Assembly (NCBI GenBank): GCA_029948255.1
Contig: JALIZF010001386.1
Location: 186,001-250,000, forward strand
Direction: 5' to 3'
Origin: Telmatactis stephensoni
Lineage: Eukaryota; Cnidaria; Anthozoa; Actiniaria; Isophelliidae
DNA: 64,000 nt
Below are positions 11,096-23,400 of the stretch, one piece after another (the first letter of the stretch is position 1; each line of letters opens with the position of its first letter). A program made the position numbers and the translations under genes. The notes beneath the pieces were generated by a model. That model had not been told where the DNA came from, made no database searches, and saw nothing but the letters and a program-made list of their open reading frames with translations.

Positions 11096-13464
11096 GTGTC
11101 TGAAAGTCTGATTGTACAACTGTGAAAATGTGGCAGCTTTTCACTTGCAGTTAATAAAAAGTTAAGAGTAAACTAATTTCAACAATGTTTGCAGTGTGTT
11201 AAGGACATTTTAGTATTGCTTATTTGTTTTTGAGCATGCAGTGGAACTCCCAACAGCACTTTTCTCTCTGCATAGTAGCTCATAGTGCTTTAATACTCGA
11301 TCATTGTTTCTCTCATTAAGTCACTTAGTTATCTTTGATGCAAAAAATATCAGTTTTTTTTTAATACAAATATGAATGAAGTGCATTTTGCTGCACTTGA
11401 AATATGGTTTGAACGGCCTATAAGACAAACTGAACAGAAATCAGAAATGACCAGCTGATTTAATACTAGCCGTTTACCAACAGACTCAATGACTACACAA
11501 ATTAAGCAATTAATTTTTAAACTGTGACAACAGTTTGACTGTCTAGACAATTGTCCAGAACAGAACAAGCGTGTTTGCTTTTACTCTTATATTGTCAATT
11601 ATGAATTGGATTTTGACATTTTCTATCCGAGACTTGCTCTGAACGATTCAACGATCAAGTTGCATAAAACCAAGCATATTTTAAGAATGATTTCGAATTC
11701 CTTTGATAAACGTGTATTTTGATTTTTTGAATGTCGCAAATAGTCGAGCGAATAGTGCAAATATCATCCGTATTTCAATCCCATGTTTGGCTTTAAAGAA
11801 TATGAATTTTGAACTGAGCAACACTTATTTGATGAAATCCACCAAAGTTGATAGCTTTTTAAAGAAATAGGAAATATAATGTCCTACATACATGTATATG
11901 TAATACTGAGGACTCCACGCTGTCCAATTTGAAAATAATTGGACGAAAAAATTCCGAGGACTGCCAAAATTGGACGAGGCCGGTAGGCCGAGTCGAATTT
12001 GGCAGTCAGAGGGATTTTTTGAGTTCAAGTATTTTCAAATTGGACAGACGTGGAGTCGTATTAATTATTAATTATATAACTGGCTAACATTTTCCGTACG
12101 ATTCATCTAGCTTCTTTGCAAACCAAGCAAGACAACTTGTACACAACGAAGTGCATTATTCATGATGAGTTTTTGAATGCAAAAAAACATCTTATTGAAA
12201 ATAAAAATATACACTGTAAGGCCCATGAAATACATTTTATTGGATGATTAACTTTTTCTGACCATTTTCATTTACCAATTTCATTCAGAAAGTGTTTTCA
12301 TGCAAGCAGCGAGGCCGATACTCGCCAAAGCCAACTGAATTTCAACTGGCTTCAAAAACTCTCTCAAAATGGGTCATTTTTTTCAGAAAAACTACACAAA
12401 AATATAATAAATACTTTCCTCACCTCATTCGCTAACACTTTTAACCAGAAAACTTTAAGTAAGTAGGTGTAAAAAGCAAATTTGCAGTCCAAAACATTCC
12501 GCCATTTTTTCTCCACAAAATCAGATGTGAATGAATGCTACGCGCCGCGCTATTGGTTGAATTCTTACTTCTATTGTATTTCTTGCATTCTCATTGGTCA
12601 AACACGAACTATCCAAATTACTCATTAATTTGGATTGCTCAGTTTTTCTTTAGAAAACCCTAAATGAAAACTGTCCAAATTAATCCTTAATTTGGATAGG
12701 TAGAAAAATTCAAGAGTAATTTTGTAGTTAGCTATATGGTATTTTAGGAGAATTATATAATTAGCACAATAATTAACAACAGAAATGAACCTTTTTGTAA
12801 GGTTCGCGTCGCCATAGCTTGACTTTATCGGAAGTAAAAACGCGTATACATATACACCTATTTCAATAAATGTTGTCGGTAAAAGCCTACGCGACTCACC
12901 CGAAAGGAAGCATGGGTAAAAATTACTAAAGCTATAAAACCACGCAAATGTCCACACCATAATTCAACTTCAGCTTGCAATGACATAATACATCAAAGAG
13001 CTTCATTTGCTGATGCTAAAATCAAGACCAATGTGAAAAAGAGTGAAATTTTGCAGCTACCCATACTCCTTTTCGGTCTAGTCGCGTAGGCTTGAGACCT
13101 CTCATATCTTTATGTTCCAAACAAGTGTTTTCCCAGAGATCTTGTAGGGGGCAGGCTATATCAAGTCTCGCATACATAACGAATGCCTTCAACGTTATAA
13201 TCCTCATGTTTATTTAACCCACACTACAAGATTAAAACCCTTACAACTGTTGTTTTTTCTCTACCACTGCTGAAATTGCCGCTTATCATTTTTGTTGTGA
13301 TGCAGTGTACTTTGATGCAAATGTCTCGGTTGTGTTAGCAAGGAAAAAAAACATAAGAAATGAAGCTGGAAAATATAGAAATAGGAAGATGACAAATTAA
13401 GCTTGAGATTTAAAAAACAAGTCTGCAAATCTTTCAGTGTTAGTGTGGTTAGGTTTTCTACTTA
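11096..13464. other. Intergenic region between proteases A and B
   Basis: I see no gene. About 11100-11900 is the duplicated protease upstream block (it also occurs upstream of B, C, D and E in part). 11901-12062 is a hairpin MITE. About 12780-12860 repeats part of the 5140-5230 block. 13020-13460 matches the downstream sequence of C (about 31000-31330) in inverted orientation, so it is the shared 3' flank of B. Confidence 0.5.
11901..12062. mobile_element. Hairpin MITE, about 160 bp
   Basis: The left arm (GACTCCACGCTGTCCAATTT then GAAAATA, 11911-11937) is reverse-complemented at 12030-12057 (TATTTTCAAATTGGACAGAC then GTGGAGTC), with one or two mismatches. The interior also carries paired AATTGGACGA/TGGCAGT motifs. 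It is a non-autonomous DNA element or foldback; no clear target duplication could be fixed. Confidence 0.65.
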
Positions 13465-16252
13465 TTAGTTGGCACGCATGGTACGATCGATCCAATTCCT
13501 GAATCGACCAACACGAGCAAACACACTGTAGGCATCCAGTGCATCACATGTTTGCGAGCCCCAGCTTACTGCACCTTGGAGAACCCATCGACCATCAGGC
13601 GCTTGACAGACGTACGGGCCACCACTGTCACCATGACAACCACTCCTTATGGAACCGTGTACTCCCCCACAGATCATGTTGCCAGTAATTTTCCGCATAT
13701 TCTTAAGAATTGGATCTGAGCTATTTGAGAGTTTTTTCTGGCAGAGGTTGTTGTCGACGACGGGGAGAGGTGCTTGCTGTAATGTATAGTGGGACTTGCC
13801 TGGGTGGCTAATTTTACCCCAACCTGTGAATCAGTAATACATAGGTGTCACGCAGCTGCAATGTCACGTAAGACAGTTACTGTTATTATGCACTACAATA
13901 ATGGTTACTAATGCCAGTCATGTCACGCAAGATAAAAAAGAAAATCACTTGATAGTTGGTGAAATATAGGCCTCTTTTTGAACTTAAAACATCATTTGAT
14001 GATAGACAAACAAAATATTTTGTCCCTCCATCATGGCTGTCGTGACATCACTTGCGCGCAACTCAGCAGTAATACACGTGATAGTTTTATCCATTAATCA
14101 GCTACGTGGCAGTGGTAACGCCATCCATTAATCACGTGACATAGGTAAAGACATCAACCTGTCGACACGTAACATTGGTAACACTATCAATGAGACACAT
14201 GACAGTGTCATACCTAAGTCTCGTGAAATCAGCTATGAAAACGTTATCTATTAGAGTCCCATTACTATACCTGTAATAAAACATGTACCACCAGGAGGTA
14301 CATACTCGTCTTGTTGCGGCAGGCAGACAGGTCGAACGCGTTTGTTTATAACGACAGGACAGGAGAGTTTGATTAGTGCGATATCACTGTCACCAGATGT
14401 TTTATTGAATCTTGGGTGAACGAATATCCGAGCAGGACGACGTGTTTGTTCATAGAACGACTTTATATCTGGACGACGAAACAAGAACAAGAACATCAGT
14501 TTAGTCTAAATGCTTTTCAGTCTAAATAGTGGCCAGGCTTTCTGCCGTTTCCACCACACAAAATGTGCGATCGTCTTATGGAGGTGTGTCCTCCTTATAG
14601 AGGTGATCCTCCCGTCATACAGGAATATGAGTCACCAGCAAATACACGACTTTCAAAAATGGCGGCTTTGCATCAGATTATCAAAAGTACTAGTAAAAAT
14701 TCATTAAAATCATCATGAAATAAGTCTTAAAGTAAAATACATAGAGAAAGGGTATCTCAAATGACAAGAAAAAAAGTCATCTTTGACAGCTATGTAAGTT
14801 ATCGCCAAGCTTGTTTTTCTGGTAAAAGGCCATAAGGCCTCGTCCCAATGACATGGTAATCAATCTTATTCGGGTAATCCATTGCAAGCCCGCCATTTTT
14901 GAAACGGTCCGCTATAATCAAAGTGACTTACTTGAAAAAAGGGAGGATACAGTGAGCAGCCGTCACCACCCAATCAGGTGAAATCAAAGAACCACCACAC
15001 CGATGAATTCGTTCAAAAATATACAAAGCGGCCTGCCATGGCCATGCACCTACTGGAGCATCCTTTCCCCCTATGACACGTGACCAAGGTGACACTGGCG
15101 AACGCCCGCAACTCACTACAAATATAAGAGGTAACGTTAAACTGAGAACGCCACACCCGCTGTAATTTCTCGTGAGAAATTGTGAGCAAATGCCTTAGCA
15201 AACATGACGTGAAAGAAGACTTCATGCGCGCTGATGAATTACGATCAAAATGACCGTTGACGTCGTCGACGTTAAGAAAAAGACATCAAAAAGAAATGAA
15301 ATGCACGGTGTGCTGAGGGTGGCGTCGCGAAGTCGTCACGGTTGACACGCAAGGAACAAATGATACTTTCGTCATCTTTCGTCCTGTCCTCGTGTCGCGT
15401 TTTTAAAATCAGCAAGTAAACACATTACACATATGTTGGAAATCATTCCTTGCGATTTATTGCCACTCTTACAGATTTCGTAATACATATAAAGTAGATA
15501 ATCCAATTCAATATTCCAAAGTTGAAAACCTTACTTGGCGGTGTTGGTGGTGGTCTAGTGGTTCTTGGTGGTCTGGTGGTGGTCCATGGGCGCCCAGGTT
15601 TCTTGGTCAAACTCAAATACTCTCTCTGTGCTACACAAATGCCTTTACAAACAAATTACGCATTATAAAACGTTTTTCGGTAAGAGTAATGAAAAAAGTA
15701 AGATCTCTCTCTCTTTTTACAAAATTCTATTCATCCCTTGTTGTATTTTATACACTGATGCAGTCCAAACTAGTTCACTCGGTAGCTTCCTTTTGTAATG
15801 AAAATTGGTTGAATTACAATATTTCAAAAGCTTTAAACTGCTAGACGTTTAAACGAAAGTTTGAAAGAGTTGTCCTCGAAACTCAGTCTTGAAATTTCGC
15901 CATTATATTGAACACATTTTTTTTCGCTGTTCCTGATATGAGCGTTGAGTTTCATATATATCTTACGTTATAAATGAAATAGAAGGAAAGAGGACACAAG
16001 GAGTGACTTGCTGGAGCAAAATGGAAATACATGGATTAACCGAAGAGTAAAGTGAGATCTAAAACAAAAACAGAGTTGGTCATGCGACAATTCATGCTTC
16101 CTCTACAAAGAATACATGTATCTTTTAGCCAGCACTAGGACACAAGGTTGTGCGGAAAAAAATATAAACTGAACTTTCCGAACAAGTAAAACATGAACAA
16201 TAATTGCAAACTTACTGATAAACAGCAAAAGTACGACTGTTGCAGCCCTCAT
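13465..16252 (-). pseudogene. S1 serine protease B, broken by a 32-bp deletion
   Basis: The five-exon layout is the same as in A: 16216-16252, 15535-15630, 14932-15115, 14271-14468, 13465-13823. Signal peptide, Pro/Thr linker, RVIGGKDA, the TAAHC histidine, the SDIALIKL aspartate and the GDSGGP serine are all recognisable. Exon 4 is 198 bp instead of the 230 bp of A, C, D and E: it lacks the 32 bp encoding the LGDHN loop region. After KYKVV plus Leu the frame runs directly into TGA at 14450-14452, upstream of the catalytic Asp and Ser. Promoter, splice sites and other exons remain intact, so the inactivation looks recent. Unless exon 4 is skipped or edited, it cannot make an active protease. 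It is head to head with C. Confidence 0.85.
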
Positions 16253-16301
16253 TGTTACAAGGTCACTTGTCGTTTAGTGGCTTTGCGTTGTTAATGATGG
16301 C

Positions 16302-16309
16302 TTTATATA
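16302..16309 (-). promoter_or_regulatory. TATA box of protease B
   Basis: TATATAAA on the minus strand, 50 bp upstream of the start codon, in the same conserved context as the other protease units. The promoter looks intact although the gene is broken. Confidence 0.7.
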
Positions 16310-17937
16310 GTATGTCTGAAAGTCTGATTGTACAACTGTGAAAATATAGCTATTTTTTCACTTGCAGTTAATAAAAAGTTAAGAGTAAACTAATTTCAAC
16401 AATGTTTGCAGTCTGTAAAGGGCATTTTAGTATTGCTTATCAGTGTTTTTGAGCATGGAGTGGAACTCCCAACAGCACTTTTCTCGATGCATGGTGCATT
16501 AATACTTGATCATTGTTTCTCTCATTGAAGTCACTTAGTTATCTATAATGCAAAAAATATCAGTTTTGTTTTGTATACAATATGAATGTAGTGCATTTTG
16601 CTGCATTTGAAATATGTTTTGAACAGCCTATAAGACAAACTGAACAGAAATGACCAGCTGATTTGATACTAGCCGGTTAACAACAGACTCAATGACTACA
16701 CAAATTAAGCAATTAATTTTTAAACTGTAACAACAGTTTGACTGTCTAGACAATTGTCCAAAACAGAACAAGCGTGTTTGCGTTTACACAGATATTTTCA
16801 AGTATAAATTGGATTTTGAAAAAGTGGTGTTTGCTTTTACACTAAATTTTACTCAGCCCGCTCCGTAGGAGGCCTGACCAGCTGATTTAATACTAGCCGG
16901 TTAACAACAAACTCAATGACTACACAAATTAAGCAATTAAGTTTTAGTTCCGGAGCCTTAGATTTAATAAAATCCTGTCTGTTAAAGATTACTGTTTGTC
17001 AAGTAAAAAAACGAGAAAAAAAGGAGGGGGTCACCGTATTGGTTTCTGAGCTATAAGATGTCGTAAAAGGTGGTATTTTCAATGATTTTCCGCGATTTTT
17101 CTCAAAATGTACGTAATCCATATACGTAATCCAAATTTGTCCGAGAAAACGCCTGGGCCGTCTCAAAAGATAGATCTGAGGCTTATTTATCAGTTTTAAT
17201 CGTATGTATTGTTTGATGAGTTGCCAATATGATTATAAGGGCATTCTAGAATCAAATTCCTACCCAATCACGCGCTCCGAAATCGTGTACGGTCTGTAAA
17301 AATGTGAAAAATTTACGACAATCCAATCAATGAAGTTGTATTTTCATTTTTTAAATTAAAAAATAGAGATAAGTACTCTGTTGAATAAAAAGAAAAAAAC
17401 AAAGGATCGCCGTAGAAAGCACAAAAGAGAAAACACACTGAAAACGAACACCACCCATTTTAGCGATTTTCTCGCCAGTTTTTTCGATGGATAAGATTAA
17501 CTAAATTTAAAAGTTACCTACATTACATAGTGTACAAGGTTTCTTGATTAAAAATGACAAAAATATCATTTTTCTCTACTAAAGTTAGTTTCTACTTTCA
17601 TCAATCTCTCGCGTACTAGTACCCGGACCCCCCCCCCCCCCCCCCCGGTAATACCAATGCTTAAAAGTGCGCGCGCTCTAATGCGCGCGGGAAATGCGCA
17701 GTAGCAAAAGACTGGAACTACCTTAAACTGTAATTACAGTTTGAATGTGAAGACAATTTTAGAATAAACGCGTCTGCAGTTTAAATGACAATTGTTTTTT
17801 TAATTTGGAAATATTTTTATCCCGAGACTTGCTCTGAACGATTCAACGAATACCATACCTATGGTCGATTCTTTGAGAATTAATGAACTTGACAGTCTGT
17901 TCATTATTAAACAGTTATATATTTAAAGGTCTGTCTC
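16310..17937. other. Upstream arm of B, inverted copy of the C upstream arm
   Basis: 16310-17062 is largely the reverse complement of 26806-27560, including CAGCCCGCTCCGTAGGAGG and GAGGGGGTCACCGTATTGG type blocks. 17063-17069 (GTAAAAG) is the empty version of the target into which the large transposon at 20233 inserted in the other arm. 17628-17646 is a poly-C tract. No gene was seen. Confidence 0.6.
17063..17069 (-). other. Unoccupied target site corresponding to the 20233-26798 transposon
   Basis: Read on the minus strand, this is CTTTTAC flanked by AAAATACCAC on one side and GACATCTTATAGCTCAG on the other. These are exactly the left flank (20216-20225) and right flank (26806 onward) of the transposon, joined through a single copy of its 7-bp duplication. 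Confidence 0.85.
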
Positions 17938-18074
17938 AAGGGCCCGTTCACACGAGAGAGAGTGCCCCTATGTAGTAGGGATAACTCTTTTTGTTTTCTT
18001 TTCCCTGGAGGACACAAAACAAAAGAGTTATCCCTACTACATAAGGGCACCCTCTCTCATGTGAACCGGCCCTT
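17938..18074. mobile_element. Near-perfect hairpin MITE, about 137 bp
   Basis: The left arm (AAGGGCCCGTTCACACGAGA to AACTCTTTT) is mirrored by the right arm (AAAAGAGTTATCCCTACTAC to GAACCGGCCCTTA) with only a few mismatches, giving about a 58-bp stem and a short loop. It has no coding capacity and is typical of a foldback MITE. The AAGGGCC ends are the likely termini. Confidence 0.75.
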
Positions 18075-18197
18075 AGAAGTGTAATACGTTATACTGAACG
18101 GCGTGGAATACAGAAAGGTGTATTGTGGTATTGTTGTTTAACTATTCATCTGTTTGGTTAAAACATATGAAAAATCGTTATAACTTTGTAGAGAAGC

Positions 18198-18592
18198 AAG
18201 GGTGGCCGAGCGGCCGAGCGGTGAGAGCGCCGGTCTGTCACCGCTGTGGTCCCTCGTTCAATCGTTCAATCGTTCAATGCCGAACGGGGCATCACATGTG
18301 GCTTGAGTTTCTTGTTCATTCTCTCCCTTGCTTCGAGGGTTTTTTCTCCGGGTTCTCCGGTTTTTCCTCCCTCAGTAAAAACGAACTAGTTTCGATCTAA
18401 GCTGTGCTCCGTGATCAGACATGAGTCGTATGGTGGCTGCTACGTGTATGTGTATGTAAATTTGTATGTAAATGTGTGATTGTTCAATTGTTCGTAATGA
18501 AAGCGCCCTTGTAAACCTTCGACTCGATCACGTTGAGCTGCGCCCTTCGTAATTCAGCACTTGGCTGCGAGGAAGGGTGATGAGCTACCCCA
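18198..18592 (+). mobile_element. tRNA-derived SINE
   Basis: The 5' end resembles a tRNA-Ser/Leu-type gene with an A-box-like TGGCCGAGCGG, a GAGAGCGCCGGTCT segment and a degenerate B box (TCGTTCAATCG). It is followed by a body with TTTTCTCCGGGTTCTCCGG and CCTCCCTCAGTAAAAACGAA, ending near GGTGATGAGCTACCCC. A minus-strand copy lies at 38121-38440. It is a non-autonomous retroposon, not a functional tRNA. Confidence 0.75.
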
Positions 18593-20225
18593 AATTTATT
18601 TAATTTATATATTTATTTCTTATTGACTGATCTGAATGATTTTCATTTAGAGATAACTGTTCTTGGTTTAAATACTAGAGAGGTTCTATGGGAACATTGC
18701 AGATTGGTAGCTTGACTGTACTACTGAAGATTTTTAAATTCATCGGGGAAAATCTTTTAGAAACAACTTTCAAAATATACTTCTTTAAAATCGTGTTCTC
18801 CATAGGTTGATACATCCCAAGTATGAAAATCTCAAAAATTATGATGTGGGAAAAGCGATATGCCTCAGAACAATAGAACTGAATACTATGATTTAATAAC
18901 CACTTATTAACCGAGTGTGAGGGCCGTACGGCAAGGAGTATGGAACGAGGGTTTTTTTAAATTTTCTTTTTAACTGCCTTGTGGCCCGAGCGCGTAACGC
19001 GGGGACCATAAAAAGGGTGAAAATAAAACGAGCTAGGTTCCATAAGTTCCCGTATGGCCGAGCAAGCGAGGTTAATAAGATGTTTATTATATAGGATTTT
19101 TGTATTATATTTTAAGAGGAGATTTTTTTTCACGTTCAAGCACTGGACAACAAAAACCATTCAGCTAAAGAATAACTGTTGTACAAAGCTTAAGTTATTA
19201 CTTTCAGCCAGTTTAGCTTGTTTATTTGTATGTGGTTTTGATTAATGAAAGTTGAATAAAAGTGTTTATCCAAAGTGAAAATTTGTATTTGCATCCCATC
19301 GAGCCATTCATTCAAAAGTGAACCTTATCTTGCTAATTTGTATTCCTCGATGGAATATTTTATCAAAAATCACATTTTTGGAGCGAAAACATTCGTTGAA
19401 GAAAAAGAATGTTGGAAATCTTTGTCAGAACGCCTACATGTTTGTAGTTTCATCCATAAAGTACAAATACTCGTCTTTTTCGTTTCGACGGTAGATAGTA
19501 ACCTCATTAACATCACAGCTATCAAAAACAAAAAGTTAGTTTTGATGAATAATATTTATTGACTTCGTGAAAAGTTATCAAAGCATGCAAAACAGCATCT
19601 TTCAATTTTTTCGGGGAAGTTACGGACTGCAAATTGAGCAATGAAAGCGTGCATTAATATACAATTCGTTATAAGTTTGCTATATAATAAAAGAGTAATT
19701 TGGTTATTCAATTTATAAATTGAATTGCAGCCTATAAAATAGATGTTGCAGTTGGCCTCCACAACTGTAGTTGAAAACTAAAAAACGTTTAAGGAAATCT
19801 TTATAAAATCAAAATGTTTGCAAAGTGAGAAAGATGTTTGTCTTTTTTGATTGTCGTTATGGTTTCTTAAGGGCAAAAATATTTCTCGATTTCAAACCTT
19901 TTTGTGCTAAAATGCTAACTTTGCTTGTTAAAGTTGTTTTCTTTTTTATCAAATATATTTTTTGGCGCAGACTTTAAAATATAACTGTTTAAAAATGAAC
20001 TGACTGTCAAGTTCGTTAATTCTCAAAGAACCAAAAATAACGATGGTATTCGATGAATCATATATATTCAGAGCACTTCTCTTAAAATTTAATTTATAAT
20101 TGAAAATATTAGTGTAAAAGCAAACACGCTTGTTCTGTTTTTAACAATTGTCTAGACAATCAAACTCAGTTGTTACGGGTTTAAAATTAATTGCTTAGTT
20201 TGCGAAAAATCATTGAAAATACCAC
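18593..20225. other. No gene; right side of the B/C palindrome
   Basis: No convincing gene. 19985-20190 is an inverted copy of about 17700-17930 (AACTTGACAGTCTGTTCATT-like and AGACAATTGT blocks), so the axis of the B/C inverted duplication falls near 18.9-19.0 kb. Reading frames here lack motifs. Confidence 0.5.
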
Positions 20226-20232
20226 CTTTTAC

Positions 20233-20262
20233 GAACACCGCGGTCAAACGCAACGCGCATGC
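20233..20262 (+). repeat. Left terminal inverted repeat of the transposon
   Basis: 30 bp, perfect reverse complement of 26769-26798. It begins GAACACCGCGG and ends GCGCATGC. Similarity stops immediately inside (TCAC on the left, GTGA on the complementary right end). Confidence 0.9.
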
Positions 20263-20477
20263 TCACAAATTTTAGTTCCGGTGCAACAAGTCCCCTCTCC
20301 ATCCCCATAGCAATTATTTAGTTTTGTAAACAAAACAACTTTCCAAGGCGCGAAATTCAAAAAACCGAGCCACAGAAAGCAAAGCCGAGCGAGCAAACTT
20401 CAGACAACTTAGGTTATTATATTTTCTACAACATATCTCTTGCACCACATGGTTTCCCCCTTGCACCAAAGGCGAAA

Positions 20478-23400
20478 ATGAAGGCTGAAGACAAACCTTT
20501 GAAGTCACGCACTGCTACCGCCATTGTATTGTTCATGCTGTTGTTGCAACAAGTGTATGGACATGGAGAAAACAAAGCAGGCCAATGTATGAAAGCCGAA
20601 AAAACACGGACAGGCAGAGCATGCCAAGGCAGGCTTTACACAATAAACTCTGAGACAAGTAGAGCTTCACAGCTACCGGAAAATTCTCAGCTTTGTCGCT
20701 ATCACTGGGACGTCGCACGAAGACAAAACGTGCGATGTTCGTGCCCCAAACCAGAAAACTTTCAGCATTCGCGGCTGAGCACAAATAAAATTCCACACCG
20801 ATTTCACGCTCTATTTGACGAGGTTGGTGCTAAGATGTCTGGATATCGTCCAGGAACAAGGTGGTGCAACCTTTGCAAACAAACTGCAGACGATGAATTT
20901 AAAGATCACCCACTGTACGTCTCGGCAGCGCGAGCAAAAGAAGTAAGTAGAATCTCTCAGACACATTCCAGATCTTTTACGGCTTCGCAAGTAGAACAGA
21001 AAATAAAGCTTATATGTTTTTTGTTTTAAATTTAATTGAGAAAACCTATTGTGTGAAGAAATCAAATATTTCAACTAAAAAAACTTTTGTCACACAACTG
21101 CCTCGTGCATTGTTTACAAATGTATTCGTTCTGATGGACGAACGTACGCCAAACGAAATGACGAACTACTAAAAGAGAATTCAAAGAGGAAATATCGAAT
21201 ATATATTATATATATTATATCTATATATATGTGTGTGTGTGTGTATACAGGTTTTGTTCAATATATGGATCCGGACATGAACAACTGGCATTTTGTTTGC
21301 AGTGTGACAAAGAAAGTGTTACGTGTGACGATCAAGAGCAAGGGAAAAACCCCAACACCAGTGGAGTACTTTCAAGTCCCCTTCAGTTAAAAAAGGTCCA
21401 ACTCTTTCCAAAAATATGTTTTAAGCATTTTAAAACAAACTTTAGGAACGATAAAAACACTCAAAGCGTGTAAATTTGTACCAATTGGTACTAAAAAGCA
21501 TCAACTACACAACAGAAAATAATATTAAAGATAATTTTACTTATATAGTAAATACTAATTGTTGCACGCTTTTAATGTTTGTATTGTTATTTCTATTGAA
21601 AACTGTCTTTTCTCCATTTACTTTCTGATTTTAGGGAAAATTTAAAACTGATTAAGACTGGGCCTGCATTGTTTTCAGGGATTGATTGGGCTTTTCTTTT
21701 ACAGATATGGCAGTTTACTGGCTCCCCTATTTTACATCTTCATGACAGCTTGCAAGACAGTGAAACTCAAACTGACAGTACTTCTGGGAACCTACAAAAA
21801 ACTAAAATTCTTTTTGAAAACCTTTTCACAAGGCTAAATGCACTTGCTGACATTTGTGGGATCAAACTTTGGCATAAAGAGGGGAGGGTTACCATAGATA
21901 GAGACACTTGGGAAAGAATAAATCAGGCGTTGGAAAAAGAAAATACTGTTGGTAATTATGTTTCTTACTATACATGCATAAAAATAATTCCCATAATGGT
22001 TATGATTAGAATAGATGTCAGAAACCAAATTAACTATCCACGGCAAAATTATTTCATGGCTCTAGCAACTGAAATGGATTGAAACCACTACCACATTTAA
22101 TAACAGCTACTTGTACATGATTTTTGTAGGTATATAAAATTTTTTAAATTTAAGTTATGAAATGTAAAACATGTGGGGCATGTTCTTTTATATGTAATGT
22201 AAACACACTGAGAGCTATACAGCACAAGATAAACAAGCTTAGAAGACAAAAAAAAAATTAAAATGAGTTTGACATTAAATTGAAGTAGTGAAGGTAACCA
22301 TTCATTTTTGTAAAGCAATACACCACCAAACTTGTGCTTGTGCCAATAAGATATTTTCAATTTTTTTGTGTTCTCATGATACAGTATGATCTTTTTATGC
22401 CATTTTGTTTTTGACTTGTTCATAGCATCATCATTAAGTATAACTCTATCAATGTTGTTCTATGTAGATAACTCATTTGACAGTCTGGTAGCTCAATTTC
22501 AACTTGCTCTTTATCACCACTACACCATCGAAGAAGGAATACCATTATATAATCCAGTGCTGATGTGTGACTTTGCTGAAGAATATGCACCGGGACTATA
22601 TGACATGGTTTTCAACGCTATTTCAAGGTCTGACAGTAGACTGACTAAAGAGCGTGATGAGTTACAACACCAGCGTACTGTGGTTATTCTTCATACTCTT
22701 GCATATTTCAGGTACAGTTTGTGTAGAAATTCAAGAAATAAATACAGTAATATTTCAAACATTGTAATCTCTAGCCATTTATTATTATAATGATCATTTC
22801 TTGGTAGGTCTCAAAAGACATCTCAATTCCAAAAAGACTCTGGACTGTATTTACATCACCAAGGTGCTTCTAGATCAGCAATGAATAGTGGACCTGTGTT
22901 AGGGTATAGCATTGCTCCTAGGACACATGACAGGCATTCTTCAAAAATAAGAACAAAACACCCAGAAGTTCTGGCAACAAGATTACAGACAGCATTAACT
23001 GTATGTCCAAAACACTTTTCAACTCATGTTTTTCCTCTTGACAATTGGTGATTATATTTTTCATTTACTCATGCAGGAGAAGCAACTTGTGATCAACCTC
23101 CTAGATGACTTCCACAACATTTACACCATCCAGCTTCCAACAAGTGTTAAACTTTCGTCAGCAGTTCACATGGCATCAAGCTTGCTGGATATCCACACAT
23201 CTGTAAATGCCATTCCATTCATACGCACCAAAGACAGGCACAGTCTTGTTGAGTTAAAGTCATTAAATGGAAGCTCTTATTTCTGCAGAGGTGGAATTGT
23301 ACTACAATATGTCACCAATTTATTAAAAAGTTACACTTCTTCTATGAAAAACACATTTCTGTCCACCTTGCCACAACATTTGCAATCAATTTCTTCAAAC

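Noticed and set aside
12540..12720. Inverted CCAAATTA/TAATTTGG blocks as a possible MITE
   Set aside because: Arms are short and broken, with no defined ends or duplication.
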